Assembly: GCA_937884235.1 (NCBI GenBank)
Contig: CALGBT010000103.1
Span: forward strand, 1 to 30,164
DNA from: an uncultured Pseudomonadota bacterium
GTDB lineage: Bacteria; Myxococcota_A; UBA9042; CAIXZC01
Reading direction: 5' to 3'
Length of the DNA: 30,164 bases
A program made the position numbers and the translations under genes. Positions 8,293-16,172 of the stretch are shown in pieces; position 1 is the stretch's first letter; every line of letters starts with the position of its first letter. Below the pieces are notes generated by a model. That model searched no databases. It worked only from the letters and a program-made list of their open reading frames with translations, and had not been told where the DNA came from.

Positions 8293-8444
8293 TACTCACA
8301 CCTCTTCACAAGTTTGCGTTGCCTAATCGTGACGCTATGAAGCGAAGCGCGACGATGTCAATCGAGAATATAATATTTGCGCGAAAGAACTATTATGATA
8401 GGTTTGTTGCTATTCGTGCCGGTCCCTCGGCGAGAGTGGTGGAG
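8293..8444 (-). promoter_or_regulatory. Intergenic control region of the Qmo/Mvh hydrogenase operon
   Basis: This AT-richer 152-bp gap separates the upstream hydrogenase protease gene from the qmoA-like gene. On the minus strand it holds TATTATATTCTCGATTGACA (8356-8375), nearly the same as a motif before hydB. TTGACA (8356-8361) could be a -35 box with a weak -10 (CATAGC) 16 bases downstream. The -10 is poor, so an activator or alternative sigma factor is possible. No terminator for the upstream operon was recognised. Confidence 0.4.
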
Positions 8445-8951
8445 CTATTTCCTGTGCTCGGCTGTGGCGGTAGCTCTCCCATGGTCGTGGAAGTGGTCTT
8501 CGTCTCGAATTGTCTGCAACGCTGTCTCAAGGTACTCCTCGAAGCGCTCTTGCAGGGTTGTCGACAGTTCCATGGATGGTTCCATGCAGGCGGGCTCGAT
8601 GCCCAGGATTTGCAGCGGGGGGATTGTGTATCCGGTGGCGCGTGCCAATTCCAGGATCTGGAGGAGGTCGCCGTTGTGGGTGGTGGCCAGTGCCACTTGC
8701 TTGACGGAGGTTACTTCTTCAGGGGAGAAGACGCGCCAGTTGCCCGGCTTGTCCCCCATCTTGACACAATCGACCACCAGAATTCGTTGCGTCGTCGGTT
8801 CCAGGTAAGAGAGCAGCCCAAGGGCATCGTTCTTGAGTTCCAACGCGACATAGTCTGGTGCCGGTTCCCTTGCTGACAGGGCCTCCACGAGATGCAGGCC
8901 GATGCCGTCGTCACCCCGGGCGTAGTTGCCGATGCCTACTATGTATTTCAT
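8445..8951 (-). CDS. [NiFe]-hydrogenase maturation protease for the group 3b large subunit
   Basis: A 168-aa protease of the HybD/HycI/FrxA family. It opens MKYIVGIGNYARGDDGIGL (GxGN...DDGxG, residues 5-17), has the second acidic motif LVVDCVKMG and the His motif ATTHNGDLLQ. All three nickel-sensing positions are therefore present. ATG 8951 is supported by a GGGAGGGG ribosome site and by MKYIVGIGN being the usual family N-terminus; a longer in-frame version would overlap hydA. The last roughly 15 residues are rich in His and Asp and may be disordered or metal-binding. The gene is 23 bp after hydA and ends that operon. Its sequence clearly differs from the protease at 550-1032, in line with each hydrogenase having a dedicated protease. 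Confidence 0.9.
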   Translation of the reverse strand: MKYIVGIGNYARGDDGIGLHLVEALSAREPAPDYVALELKNDALGLLSYLEPTTQRILVVDCVKMGDKPGNWRVFSPEEVTSVKQVALATTHNGDLLQILELARATGYTIPPLQILGIEPACMEPSMELSTTLQERFEEYLETALQTIRDEDHFHDHGRATATAEHRK

Positions 8952-8974
8952 GCACCCCCTCCCGGGCCCGGTAA

Positions 8975-10294
8975 CTACCTGACGAATTTCACGTTGAGGT
9001 AGTGGGTGGAGCAAGAGATGCAGGGGTCGTAGGCACGCACCAGCATCTCCAGAGCCAGTTCCATTTCGGCTTCACTCTTGTCGGCTGCAACCAGCTCGAG
9101 GACGAGCTTCTCGAAGTCGAGCTGGATGTTGGCGTGGTTCTGGTTGGTGGGGATGACACAGTCACCCTGCAGGCACATGTAGTCCTGGTCGTAGCTGTAG
9201 TGGTGGAAGAGGATACCCCGGGGGACCTCGACTGCCGACGATCCCGCACCGTGCTGTGCGGGCAGCCCCGGCTGCTCCTGACGGAGCCCTGTGCTGAGCA
9301 GTTCATCAATAAGCTGCAGGCTGGTGTGCATGCTGTGCACTGTTTCAACCACCTGGGCTGCGCTATTAAGATACGGGTTGGCTACAAGTGGGGTCATTCC
9401 CAGGGCTTTGGCCACTGCCTTAGCTTCGGCGTGGAGTTGCTGGAAGTTGTTGTTGAAACGGGCCAGTGCGCCGGCAGCATAGCTGTCCAGCTTGTTCCTT
9501 GTCCACTTGGCGGTGGATTGGCTGTTGACGTACTCATTGGTGACTTTGCGGTACTCGTCGACTTTCCATTGTTCCTTGGTGCCATCGGGCATGACAGTCT
9601 GGATGCAGCCGTCATAGAGGCCGTATTCGGCGGTATCGTGGAGCGCCATGTACTCGGTGGGCCGGTCAAAGGCCGGGAACAACGGGGCCAGGCTCGACAC
9701 CACTTCCAGTACCAGGTTGATGTCTGGTGCCACTTCATTAATGAGGCGCTCCTGGAGAGTGGCCAATTCCGTTTCCGTGGGCAGTTCCGCAAATCCGCCA
9801 GGGACGACTCGGGTGGGATGGGTCGTGCGGCCGGCCAGCAAAGACCCCCACTCATGTCCGAATCGCTTGAGGCGCAGTGCCGCCTTGATTACCTCGGGGT
9901 GCGTGGGTAGCAATGGGAAGACTGATTTGGCTCCCAGGAGATCTGGTGCTACCAGGAAGAGAACATGGACAATGTGGGAGTCGAAGTTCTCTGCATGCTT
10001 GAGCAGTCGCCTCAGCTGGATGGTCTGCCGGGTCACTGGGATGCCGAGGGCGTCTTCCGTGGCCTTAACTGAGGCCAGTGTATGGCCCACGGAGCAGATG
10101 CCGCAGATGCGACTGGTGATGCGCGCCACCTCGGAGTAGTGGCGGCCGCGTACCATGGCTTCAAAAAAGCGAGGAGCTTCAGGGACTTGCCATTCGCATT
10201 TTTCGATCTTGCCGTTGGAGACGTTGACCACGATGTTGCCGTGGCCCTCGACGCGAGTGACGTGATTGACATTAACGTTGATCTTTCGGGTCAT
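8975..10294 (-). CDS. hydA: [NiFe]-hydrogenase large subunit, group 3b (HydA/HyhL) type
   Basis: A 439-aa catalytic alpha subunit. The signature VNHVTRVEGHGNIVV is at the N-terminus. The L1 ligand motif SRICGICSVGH lies near residue 61-71 and the L2 motif DPCISCSTH is close to the C-terminus, followed by only 8 residues (YLNVKFVR), a short cleavable tail. Neighbouring HydB, HydG and HydD mark it as group 3b, the soluble bidirectional NAD(P)-linked hydrogenases also called sulfhydrogenases for their sulfur-reducing side activity. A GAGGAG ribosome site precedes ATG 10294, and the gap to hydD is about 6 bp. No export signal is seen, so it is cytoplasmic. Direction in the cell (H2 production or NADPH generation) cannot be read from sequence. 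Confidence 0.94.
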   Translation of the reverse strand: MTRKINVNVNHVTRVEGHGNIVVNVSNGKIEKCEWQVPEAPRFFEAMVRGRHYSEVARITSRICGICSVGHTLASVKATEDALGIPVTRQTIQLRRLLKHAENFDSHIVHVLFLVAPDLLGAKSVFPLLPTHPEVIKAALRLKRFGHEWGSLLAGRTTHPTRVVPGGFAELPTETELATLQERLINEVAPDINLVLEVVSSLAPLFPAFDRPTEYMALHDTAEYGLYDGCIQTVMPDGTKEQWKVDEYRKVTNEYVNSQSTAKWTRNKLDSYAAGALARFNNNFQQLHAEAKAVAKALGMTPLVANPYLNSAAQVVETVHSMHTSLQLIDELLSTGLRQEQPGLPAQHGAGSSAVEVPRGILFHHYSYDQDYMCLQGDCVIPTNQNHANIQLDFEKLVLELVAADKSEAEMELALEMLVRAYDPCISCSTHYLNVKFVR

Positions 10295-10300
10295 GACTTG

Positions 10301-11056
10301 TCACTCCTCATTTCTGAAGCGGGCTGTCCAGAGGCGAGATTTGGTTTCCGCCCGCAGTTGTGAGAGCCCCCCTTTTTCCATCAGCACCTGGAGTAGTGCC
10401 GGCTGGTTGGGGGAATCGACCATTCCACGGCAGGCTTCACAGGGGACTCCGTCTGCCGGGCACGGGGCCCCGCAACCGGCCCGGGCCACCAGTCCCAGGC
10501 AGTGGTCGCCGCTCTGATAACGGCAGACTGTCTCCCGCAGTTTGCATTCAACGCAGACGGGGTAGTTGGGCACGGTTGGAGCTTTGCCGTGGAGGACGTC
10601 AGAGACGATGCGGGCGAACTCGGCCTGGTCGATGGGGCAGCCAGGAATGGCCAGATCCACCTGGATCGCAGCCGAGATGGGCTGGGCCTGAAAGCTATCC
10701 AGGTGGGGCATCTCGGCGTCCTTGCCGTAGACAAACTCCCGGTAGTCGGTTTGATGGTTCTTGAGGGCGTTGATGCCTCCAGTGGCAGCGCAAGAGCCGT
10801 AGGCGACAACGACATTGGCGCGGGCGCGGATGGATTCGAGGCGCGGACGGTCTGCTTCCCGAGTGAAGCTGCCCTCGATGAAGGCGATGTCTATGCGCTG
10901 GCTGGTGGTTTCCTTCATGACTTCTCGGAATTCGACGATTTCAATGTGTTCCAGGAGACCGAGGAAGACGGTATCGCCGAGGTTGGTCAGCTCAATCTGG
11001 CAACCCTCACAGCTGGCGAAGTCGAAGAAAGCCACCTTGACCTTTGGTTTGCTCAT
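10301..11056 (-). CDS. hydD: Group 3b hydrogenase small subunit (HydD, delta)
   Basis: A 251-aa small subunit that passes electrons from the NiFe site to the diaphorase part. Proximal-cluster motifs are FFDFASCEGCQIEL (Cys16 and Cys19), VVAYGSCAATGGI and LAIPGCPIDQAEF. Further Cys groups (VCVECKLRETVC, HCLGLVARAGCGAPC, VPCEACRG) bind the other clusters. No Tat signal is present, consistent with a soluble enzyme. ATG 11056 overlaps the hydG stop by 4 bp (ATGA), indicating translational coupling. Length and motif order are typical of the delta subunit of HydABGD enzymes. The proximal motif keeps the usual CxGCxxE form, unlike MvhG at 2492-3499. Confidence 0.94.
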   Translation of the reverse strand: MSKPKVKVAFFDFASCEGCQIELTNLGDTVFLGLLEHIEIVEFREVMKETTSQRIDIAFIEGSFTREADRPRLESIRARANVVVAYGSCAATGGINALKNHQTDYREFVYGKDAEMPHLDSFQAQPISAAIQVDLAIPGCPIDQAEFARIVSDVLHGKAPTVPNYPVCVECKLRETVCRYQSGDHCLGLVARAGCGAPCPADGVPCEACRGMVDSPNQPALLQVLMEKGGLSQLRAETKSRLWTARFRNEE

Positions 11057-11895
11057 GAGAATGCCTCCTCCAGGTTCTCCACCTGATCGTAGCTGAAGAC
11101 GGGTCCGTCGCAGCAGACGTAGAGGTTATTGATCTGGCAGTGGCCACACTTGCCGACACCGCATTTCATACGGCGCTCCAGGTCGACGAAGATGTTTTCA
11201 TGGGGGATACCGATGGCGTCGAGCCTTAACATTACGAACCGGTACATGATGGGTGGGCCGCAGATTATGACCCGAGTATCCCGGGGAATTTCGTTGCGGT
11301 CGATGAGGGTGGTGATAACGCCCACATTGCCTGCCCAGTTCGCATCAGCCCGGTCCACCGTTTCCTGGTAGTCCACGGCTGGGGAGCGGCGCCAGGCGGC
11401 GAGGTCGTCGGTGAACAACTGCTCGGCCGGCGACCTCGACCCGAAGAAGAGCTTGAAGTCCCTGAACTCCTGGCGCTTGTCCAGAATGTACTGGATGAGG
11501 CTTCGGGTGGGACAGAGCCCGAGGCCGCCAGCAATGATGAGCACTCTCTGGTGGCGTAGCTTGTTGAGGTCGAAGCCGTTGCCCAGGGGGCCGCGAATCC
11601 ACAGGGTCTCTCCCTCGTTGCGGGCGTTGACGGCCGTGGAGACGCGCCCAACGGTGCGCACCACGATGTCAAAGCTGTCGGTGCGCGTCGGGCTGGATGC
11701 TACACCGATGGGTATCTCGCCGTAGCCCGGCACCGAGACTTCAAGGATCTGACCGGGCTGATAGGTGAAATGGGACCCGTCTTTGAGTTGCAGCGTGAAC
11801 TGCTTCTCGGTTCTGGTCAGTTGTCTGGTCTTAGTGATCAGGCACTCTCGGGGCATGTAGATGTTTCTCTCGGTAGTCGCACAGTTACAGCCCAT
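11053..11895 (-). CDS. hydG: Group 3b hydrogenase diaphorase subunit (HydG, gamma; FAD/NAD(P)-binding)
   Basis: A 280-aa ferredoxin-NADP-reductase-like subunit that binds FAD and NAD(P)H and exchanges electrons with the Fe-S chain. The FAD-binding beta-barrel carries PGYGEIPIGVASSP and RGPLGNGFD; the nucleotide domain opens LIIAGGLGLCPTRSLI; and the C-terminal [2Fe-2S] motif is MKCGVGKCGHCQI with CC a few residues later. GGAGGG lies just upstream of ATG 11895, which makes this the start; an in-frame ATG 15 codons earlier sits inside hydB. It is 1 bp after hydB and overlaps hydD by 4 bp. Relatives include dihydroorotate dehydrogenase electron-transfer subunit PyrK, but the hydrogenase neighbours settle the assignment. 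Confidence 0.93.
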   Translation of the reverse strand: MGCNCATTERNIYMPRECLITKTRQLTRTEKQFTLQLKDGSHFTYQPGQILEVSVPGYGEIPIGVASSPTRTDSFDIVVRTVGRVSTAVNARNEGETLWIRGPLGNGFDLNKLRHQRVLIIAGGLGLCPTRSLIQYILDKRQEFRDFKLFFGSRSPAEQLFTDDLAAWRRSPAVDYQETVDRADANWAGNVGVITTLIDRNEIPRDTRVIICGPPIMYRFVMLRLDAIGIPHENIFVDLERRMKCGVGKCGHCQINNLYVCCDGPVFSYDQVENLEEAFS

Positions 11896-11896
11896 G

Positions 11897-12925
11897 TCAG
11901 CCCTCCATGATCCGATTGATGATGCGGACTGGATCCGCAATGTCCGGGACGCAGCCGATGGCGCAGCGACCGCAGCCTACGCAGGCGGGCCCACCTAGTT
12001 TCTCGTTGAGGTAGGAGGTCTTGCGCATGACCCGATGCCGGAAGCGCTGGGCGGCCTTCTCCCGGAAATTGTCGGTGGCGCCTTCCCCCAGAGAGACCCG
12101 GGCGAAGTCATCCAGCAGGCAGCCATCCCAGGTGCGCTCCCTGACCCCGGAGGCCTGGTCCAGGTTCCACTTGTCCTGAACATCAAAGCAGTAGCAGGTG
12201 GGGCAGGTGGTGTTGCAGGTGCCGCAGGAGAAGCACTTCTCAGCAAGCTCGTCCCACACCTCGTCTCGGCCAAACGCGGCCCGGACGCGCCGACCAATTT
12301 CCCGGGTGGAGTGGTAGATGTGTTGCGGGCATTTGTCCAGGGCCTCTGCGTTTGCCGCATAGGCGCTGGAGACTTCGTCGCCGGTTGCCGCCCGGAAGCT
12401 ACCATGCTTGATCAAGGCCTCGCCCTTGTCAGTCAAGATCTCGTAGACGTAGCCGCCCTCGATGGCGGTGAGGAACGCGTCGTGGCCCCGGGGTTTGACG
12501 TCAGCCCCCACCGACGCGAAGAAGGCGCGCTCGTTGATGTGCTGGATACTGGAAGCGACGATGGTGGTGGCCTCTCGATTGTCCAGATAACGACGGTCGG
12601 CGTGTCCGTCAGTGAAGAACTCGTCGAGCATGTCCAGGGCTTTGACGTCGTAGAAATGGACGCCAAAGAGAATCTGCGGCTGCGGCGTCCCAACATCCTC
12701 GTAGCCCTCGGGCGAGAATTTCAGCAATGGCTGGGTCTGAGGAAAGATGGCTTTCTTAGGGGGGAGGATAGTGACGTCGTAGTCGAGACGCAGTTCGTCT
12801 GCTGAGGCCAGTCTGGCGAAGACGAATTTGTGCTTCTTCGCCACCGGGCCGATGACCCTGGTGGTCTGGAGCAGGGTGCTCACGAAAGAGGGTAATTCAT
12901 GTTGTGGAAGAAAATAGGTCTTCAT
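11897..12925 (-). CDS. hydB: Group 3b hydrogenase Fe-S subunit (HydB, beta)
   Basis: A 342-aa iron-sulfur protein of the HydB/AsrA family that forms the electron wire between the diaphorase and the hydrogenase core. Two [4Fe-4S] motifs are visible: CFSCGTCNTTCPTC in the second half and CVGCGRCAIGCVPD near the C-terminus. The N-terminal two thirds lack Cys clusters, as in the family. ATG 12925 (MKTYFLPQ) is preferred because a GAGGA ribosome site lies upstream and the next in-frame start, 9 codons earlier, encodes an Arg-rich extension without a clear site. It leads the hydBGDA-protease operon. Alternative anaerobic sulfite reductase subunit A is excluded by the downstream hydrogenase genes. 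Confidence 0.92.
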   Translation of the reverse strand: MKTYFLPQHELPSFVSTLLQTTRVIGPVAKKHKFVFARLASADELRLDYDVTILPPKKAIFPQTQPLLKFSPEGYEDVGTPQPQILFGVHFYDVKALDMLDEFFTDGHADRRYLDNREATTIVASSIQHINERAFFASVGADVKPRGHDAFLTAIEGGYVYEILTDKGEALIKHGSFRAATGDEVSSAYAANAEALDKCPQHIYHSTREIGRRVRAAFGRDEVWDELAEKCFSCGTCNTTCPTCYCFDVQDKWNLDQASGVRERTWDGCLLDDFARVSLGEGATDNFREKAAQRFRHRVMRKTSYLNEKLGGPACVGCGRCAIGCVPDIADPVRIINRIMEG

Positions 12926-13054
12926 TTGTCGCGTCCTCACTCGGCCCGCCAATCATCATCATCTTGGCGATGGCCATACGGCGGGTGAGACGCACCACGG
13001 CAAAGGCGTGTCGGTTCGGGTCTGTTGCATTGCCAACTGTTGCGTGCCACCCAC

Positions 13055-13090
13055 CGGAAACCCGAACGGCGCTACCTAACCGGGTTTCCG
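13055..13090 (-). repeat. Perfect 10-bp inverted repeat (leader hairpin of hydB)
   Basis: CGGAAACCCG (13055-13064) and CGGGTTTCCG (13081-13090) are exact inverted copies around a 16-nt loop. It lies 130 bp before the hydB start, probably in the mRNA leader. It has no U-run on either side, so it is not an intrinsic terminator. Confidence 0.7.
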
Positions 13091-13112
13091 AGGACAAATC
13101 AAGGGGAAAAGG

Positions 13113-13131
13113 AGTCAATTGAGATATAATA
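13113..13131 (-). promoter_or_regulatory. AT-rich motif shared by both hydrogenase operons
   Basis: Minus-strand TATTATATCTCAATTGACT matches TATTATATTCTCGATTGACA at 8356-8375, differing by one inserted base and two substitutions. It lies about 190 bp before hydB; the other copy lies about 64 bp before the qmoA-like gene. It may be an operator or promoter element. Confidence 0.45.
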
Positions 13132-13144
13132 CTTTATAACGAAT

Positions 13145-13157
13145 GACGCAGTGCGTC
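13145..13157. repeat. 13-nt palindrome GACGCA-G-TGCGTC
   Basis: A perfect 6-bp inverted repeat with a 1-nt centre, 14 bp from the shared AT-rich motif. Position and symmetry suit a dimeric regulator site; no known consensus is matched. Confidence 0.45.
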
Positions 13158-13336
13158 TCATGGTTTCAGTGGCCCAATGGCTCGGAGTTGGTTTCCTTTC
13201 GGCATGCGGACATGCGTGGTTTGACTAGAAGCGACAACCTGGCTGACGCATCTGGTCAAAGAGCAAGTGCCACGCCAAACCCGGCATCGAATGCACTGGC
13301 GAAGAACTAAAGGATGTCAACGGCACTGGGTGGGTA

Positions 13337-14674
13337 TTAGGGGCTCAGCAGTTGCAGCAGACTAACTGACGACTCGCCTTCGTTGGCGACCACGATGAAC
13401 TGGCCATTTGCAGTGGCCGACAGACCTTCAGGGCGAACCGTCGAACCATCCTCGTCCTGGCCCCCGGTCTCATTCTGGCCGATGCCAATGGCGGTGGCGA
13501 AGAGAGGCGCAGTTGGATCGGACACGTCATAGACTGCCACGGCACCGCTGTGTCTCAAAGTGAAAGCAACATGGGCTCGTCCTTCCCAGGTGAATGTCGC
13601 CACCGAGTCAGGGCTGAACCGGGGCGACCCCTCGTCCAGAACCCGGGGGAGGGTCCCCGGAATATCTGCCGGGACGAGCGCCACACTCGCGGCAACAGCC
13701 CCGGTCCCATCCACGATGGTGAAGGTATCGTTCCACTCCCCGGCGATGGCGAAGTATTCTGTGCCGTCCACTTCGAAGCGGCCAATGCCGTCGGGCCATG
13801 GCCCAGCCCCCACCGAGTCGTCGGGCAGGCGAACGATGGTCACCGCAGGGAAGCTGGAGTCGAGTGCGGGCTCCACCAGGGCAGAGCGGTGAACCAGCAA
13901 CAACTCGTGGGAGTCCTGGAGGGTCGCGGCGATCAGATCGTTGTCCGCCCCAAAGACAATGGACTCGGGTTCACGTGGACCGGTAGCCCCGTCGATCATG
14001 GTGATGCGGTGGACCTCAATGGCCGCGGCCGGACCACCGCTAACGTCGAGGATGCTGAGGGATGCCTCCTCCCCCGCTACTTCGCACTTGCCCCAGGCAT
14101 CAGGGCCGTCCCGTTCGTTGGCGCTGGCCACCCAGAGGCCGTCATGGGAAATGGCTACTGCATCGGGCATGGGGCCCACCGGTACCTGGGCTAGGACCGT
14201 GCCGAACTCCTCAGTATCGGTCACGTCCAGGAAGAGCAACTCACCACCGCAATCAACCTGCGCCCCGCCACCGTCAACCTCGATGAAGGTGCGGGTGCAG
14301 ACGGCCCAGCTACCGTCCCCTGATACCGCGATGTGAGTAAGCTCACTCTCGCTGGCATCGGCGGGGAAGAGCGCGGCCTCGCGCACGACCACCAGCTGGC
14401 CGCTGGCGAAATCGAAGAGGGTCACCTTCCGGGCCTTGGACGAAACCAGCAGGGCCCGAGTCGTCTCGGGGATTACTTTGACTACTTCTGCATTGTCGCC
14501 CACGCCCATGAGCAGCGTGTGCACCAACTCGGCCTGGTAATGGGACGACGGTACCACGCGGTCTTGATTGGCGACCTCAGCAGTCGTCGTCACGTCCAGG
14601 ACTTCCTTGTCTGCGGTGGTGCTGCAGGCGCACAGTAGAAGCGCGGCGAATAGTGTAGGGCAAAGTCTGGTCAT
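13337..14674 (-). CDS. Beta-propeller lipoprotein downstream of a TPP riboswitch
   Basis: A 445-aa predicted lipoprotein: MTRLCPTLFAALLLCAC ends in a lipobox with Cys17 (an additional Cys at -2 is unusual). The mature part shows repeated blade-like strands such as THIAVSGDGSWAVCTRT, AVAISHDGLWVASANE, GSPRFSPDSVATFTW and LSATANGQFIVVANEG, resembling the YVTN/LVIVD-type propellers of exported proteins. There is no recognisable enzyme motif. ATG 14674 is supported by GGAGG upstream and by the signal peptide; the longer frame to 14728 would start inside the preceding gene. It lies 19 bp after the outer-membrane protein gene, so both are probably read from the riboswitch-controlled transcript. By context it may be a ligand-binding or surface partner of that barrel; the substrate is unknown. 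Confidence 0.85.
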   Translation of the reverse strand: MTRLCPTLFAALLLCACSTTADKEVLDVTTTAEVANQDRVVPSSHYQAELVHTLLMGVGDNAEVVKVIPETTRALLVSSKARKVTLFDFASGQLVVVREAALFPADASESELTHIAVSGDGSWAVCTRTFIEVDGGGAQVDCGGELLFLDVTDTEEFGTVLAQVPVGPMPDAVAISHDGLWVASANERDGPDAWGKCEVAGEEASLSILDVSGGPAAAIEVHRITMIDGATGPREPESIVFGADNDLIAATLQDSHELLLVHRSALVEPALDSSFPAVTIVRLPDDSVGAGPWPDGIGRFEVDGTEYFAIAGEWNDTFTIVDGTGAVAASVALVPADIPGTLPRVLDEGSPRFSPDSVATFTWEGRAHVAFTLRHSGAVAVYDVSDPTAPLFATAIGIGQNETGGQDEDGSTVRPEGLSATANGQFIVVANEGESSVSLLQLLSP

Positions 14675-14693
14675 GGTTCCTCCAGGTGAGTGT

Positions 14694-15968
14694 CTAGAAC
14701 CGCAACTCCAACTGGAGTAGCAGCTCATTGTTGGCGAAAGGCACGTCGTTGAGACTCAGCGCGGCGACCCCGTTGCGTTCCCGAATGAAGTAGTACTCGA
14801 TGCGTACTCGCACCAGGTCTCGGTAAAGCTGGCTGATGAGAGCCAGCGTCAGGATGTCGTAGTCCCAGCTCACCGCATTGATGGGGGCGGTTGAACGCAG
14901 GGCCTGGCCGTTGGATTGCAGGGCGGTGGAGTCCTGGATGCGCAGCGTCTCGACCCGGACGAGTGGCTCCAGTGCAGGGAGCCAGCCTCCGGGAATGGAG
15001 AAGGGGATGGCATAGGAAAGCTGTGCGTATCCGCCGTAGCGGGTCAGCATGTCCTCCTGGGCGACGATGGTCTCAGCCCAGAAATGGATGTTGTGATCGT
15101 GATAGCCCAGGCGCGCCCCTGCCCAGCGGAAATCTCCGTAGCGGTCGGTCTGGTCACCACCGTCCAAATATCGATAGTTGGGCAAGGCGCTGCGCAAAAC
15201 ATCGGTTCCTCCCTCGGCGGCCATTCTCCCCACGAAGCCGAAGGCCTCCAGGTGAACCCCGAAGCTCTCCAGGGAAAGTCGAGCACCACCTACCGGACCG
15301 TTGCCCGAAAAAGTCTCGGCCGGACCCAGCCCCAGGATGTTGATGGTGCCTGCCTCAGTGGTGGATTCCTGGACTCCGGTAGGAGCCAGGGGCCGCATCA
15401 TGGCGAGGGTCAGCCCTGCCTCAAGCGAGGTGCGGCGGGCAATGTCCAGACGGGCTTCATAGGTCAGGTGCAGCTCCGGCTCCCGCCAGTACGCGGTGCC
15501 GATAAGGGGGTAGCGTTCGGTGCGCCGGTCGATCTTGACGAAAGGCGTATGGTAGCCCGCCTCCATGTGGTGGTGCAGCCATCCTGGGCTGGCCATCCGG
15601 AAGTCCGCAAAGGCCGCGCCAAGCCGCGCCCCGTCGGGGCGAAAGTCGAGGATGGAGAAAAAACCCACATATTCCCCCAGGCCCAAACGAATGGCCAGCC
15701 AGAAGCTGTCCAATTCGACAAAGGGGCTGCGGGTGCCCAAAGTCTTGGTATCGGTGGGGCTGTCGTGGCCCGGCCCGCCTTCGCCCTCGATATCATGGAA
15801 TTCTACTTCCAGTTCGCCCTTCCAGGTCAGACTCAACCCGTCGGTGCGAAGGATGAAGTTGGCGGGCGAATAGCCGTCCGAGAATTCATCGAAAGCGAAT
15901 GCCGGGGCGCCGCCCAGAAAGAGAACGGCGGTCGAGGCAATGAGGAGCAGAGAGGGGGCAGCGCGCAT
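14694..15968 (-). CDS. Outer-membrane beta-barrel (porin-like) protein under a TPP riboswitch
   Basis: A 424-aa exported protein. MRAAPSLLLIASTAVLFLGG leads to a signal-peptidase site after AFA near residue 25. The mature part alternates polar and aromatic residues in many predicted beta strands, for example LSLTWKGELEVEF, LHLTYEARLDIA, LVRVRIEYYFI and a final strand LLLQLELRF ending in Phe, the usual signal for BAM insertion. It lacks a TonB box and plug, so it is not a TonB-dependent receptor; it looks more like a substrate-specific porin. AGGAG at 15976-15980 serves ATG 15968. The leader carries a full TPP aptamer ending 71 nt before the start. A role in passage of thiamine or a precursor is inferred from that control alone. 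Confidence 0.85.
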   Translation of the reverse strand: MRAAPSLLLIASTAVLFLGGAPAFAFDEFSDGYSPANFILRTDGLSLTWKGELEVEFHDIEGEGGPGHDSPTDTKTLGTRSPFVELDSFWLAIRLGLGEYVGFFSILDFRPDGARLGAAFADFRMASPGWLHHHMEAGYHTPFVKIDRRTERYPLIGTAYWREPELHLTYEARLDIARRTSLEAGLTLAMMRPLAPTGVQESTTEAGTINILGLGPAETFSGNGPVGGARLSLESFGVHLEAFGFVGRMAAEGGTDVLRSALPNYRYLDGGDQTDRYGDFRWAGARLGYHDHNIHFWAETIVAQEDMLTRYGGYAQLSYAIPFSIPGGWLPALEPLVRVETLRIQDSTALQSNGQALRSTAPINAVSWDYDILTLALISQLYRDLVRVRIEYYFIRERNGVAALSLNDVPFANNELLLQLELRF

Positions 15969-16039
15969 GGCGAGGCTCCTGTCGGGCCGGTTGCGCTTGA
16001 TGTGCGGGGAAAGCCAAGAAAGCTGGCGATGACTCGTCG

Positions 16040-16134
16040 GCTCGCTAAATCCCTACGCCGGTATTGTCCGGGTCAGGTTCAACGGGTCTACTCTCAGATG
16101 GCTGCGGCCGGCAGCCACCACCCCGTCAACAAGC
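16040..16134 (-). ncRNA. TPP (THI-element) riboswitch
   Basis: The minus-strand RNA contains every conserved part of the thiamine pyrophosphate aptamer. A nine-pair P1 (GCUUGUUGA with the 3' end UUUAGCGAGC, some G-U pairs) encloses GGGGU, a P3 hairpin GGCUGC-CGGCC-GCAGCC, the invariant CUGAGA, ACCCGUUGAACCUGA, the P5 stem CCGG...CCGG around ACAAUA, and GCGUAGGGA. It lies in the leader of the outer-membrane protein gene at 15968. The stretch to the start codon has no clear terminator. P1's 3' strand (GCGAG) can pair with CUCGC just before the start codon, hinting at control of translation, but the direction of switching cannot be settled by eye. Confidence 0.95.
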
Positions 16135-16172
16135 TCTCACATGCTGCTACTCGCTGGGGCCGAAGTCAAGGT

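Larger units (their letters stand above)
12926..13336 (-). promoter_or_regulatory. 411-bp gene-free control region upstream of the hydBGDA operon
   Basis: No convincing gene lies here. On the minus strand, reading toward hydB, it holds a 13-nt palindrome (13145-13157), an AT-rich motif TATTATATCTCAATTGACT (13113-13131) shared with the other hydrogenase operon, and a 10-bp hairpin (13055-13090) that would fall in the transcribed leader. A TTTGAC...GTCAAA inverted repeat spans 13220-13260 with a 29-nt gap, and the 7-mer TGACGCA occurs at 13144-13150 and 13244-13250. No terminator was found for the lipoprotein gene that ends at 13337. Confidence 0.5.

Noticed and set aside
12926..13090. c-di-GMP-I (GEMM) or cobalamin riboswitch before hydB on the minus strand
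   Set aside because: GGUUAGGUAGCG and a later CACGCAACAG resemble pieces of GEMM, and CCGGUGG resembles a B12 element. The conserved ACGCAAAGCC half of GEMM, the B12 box and the right order of helices are absent.
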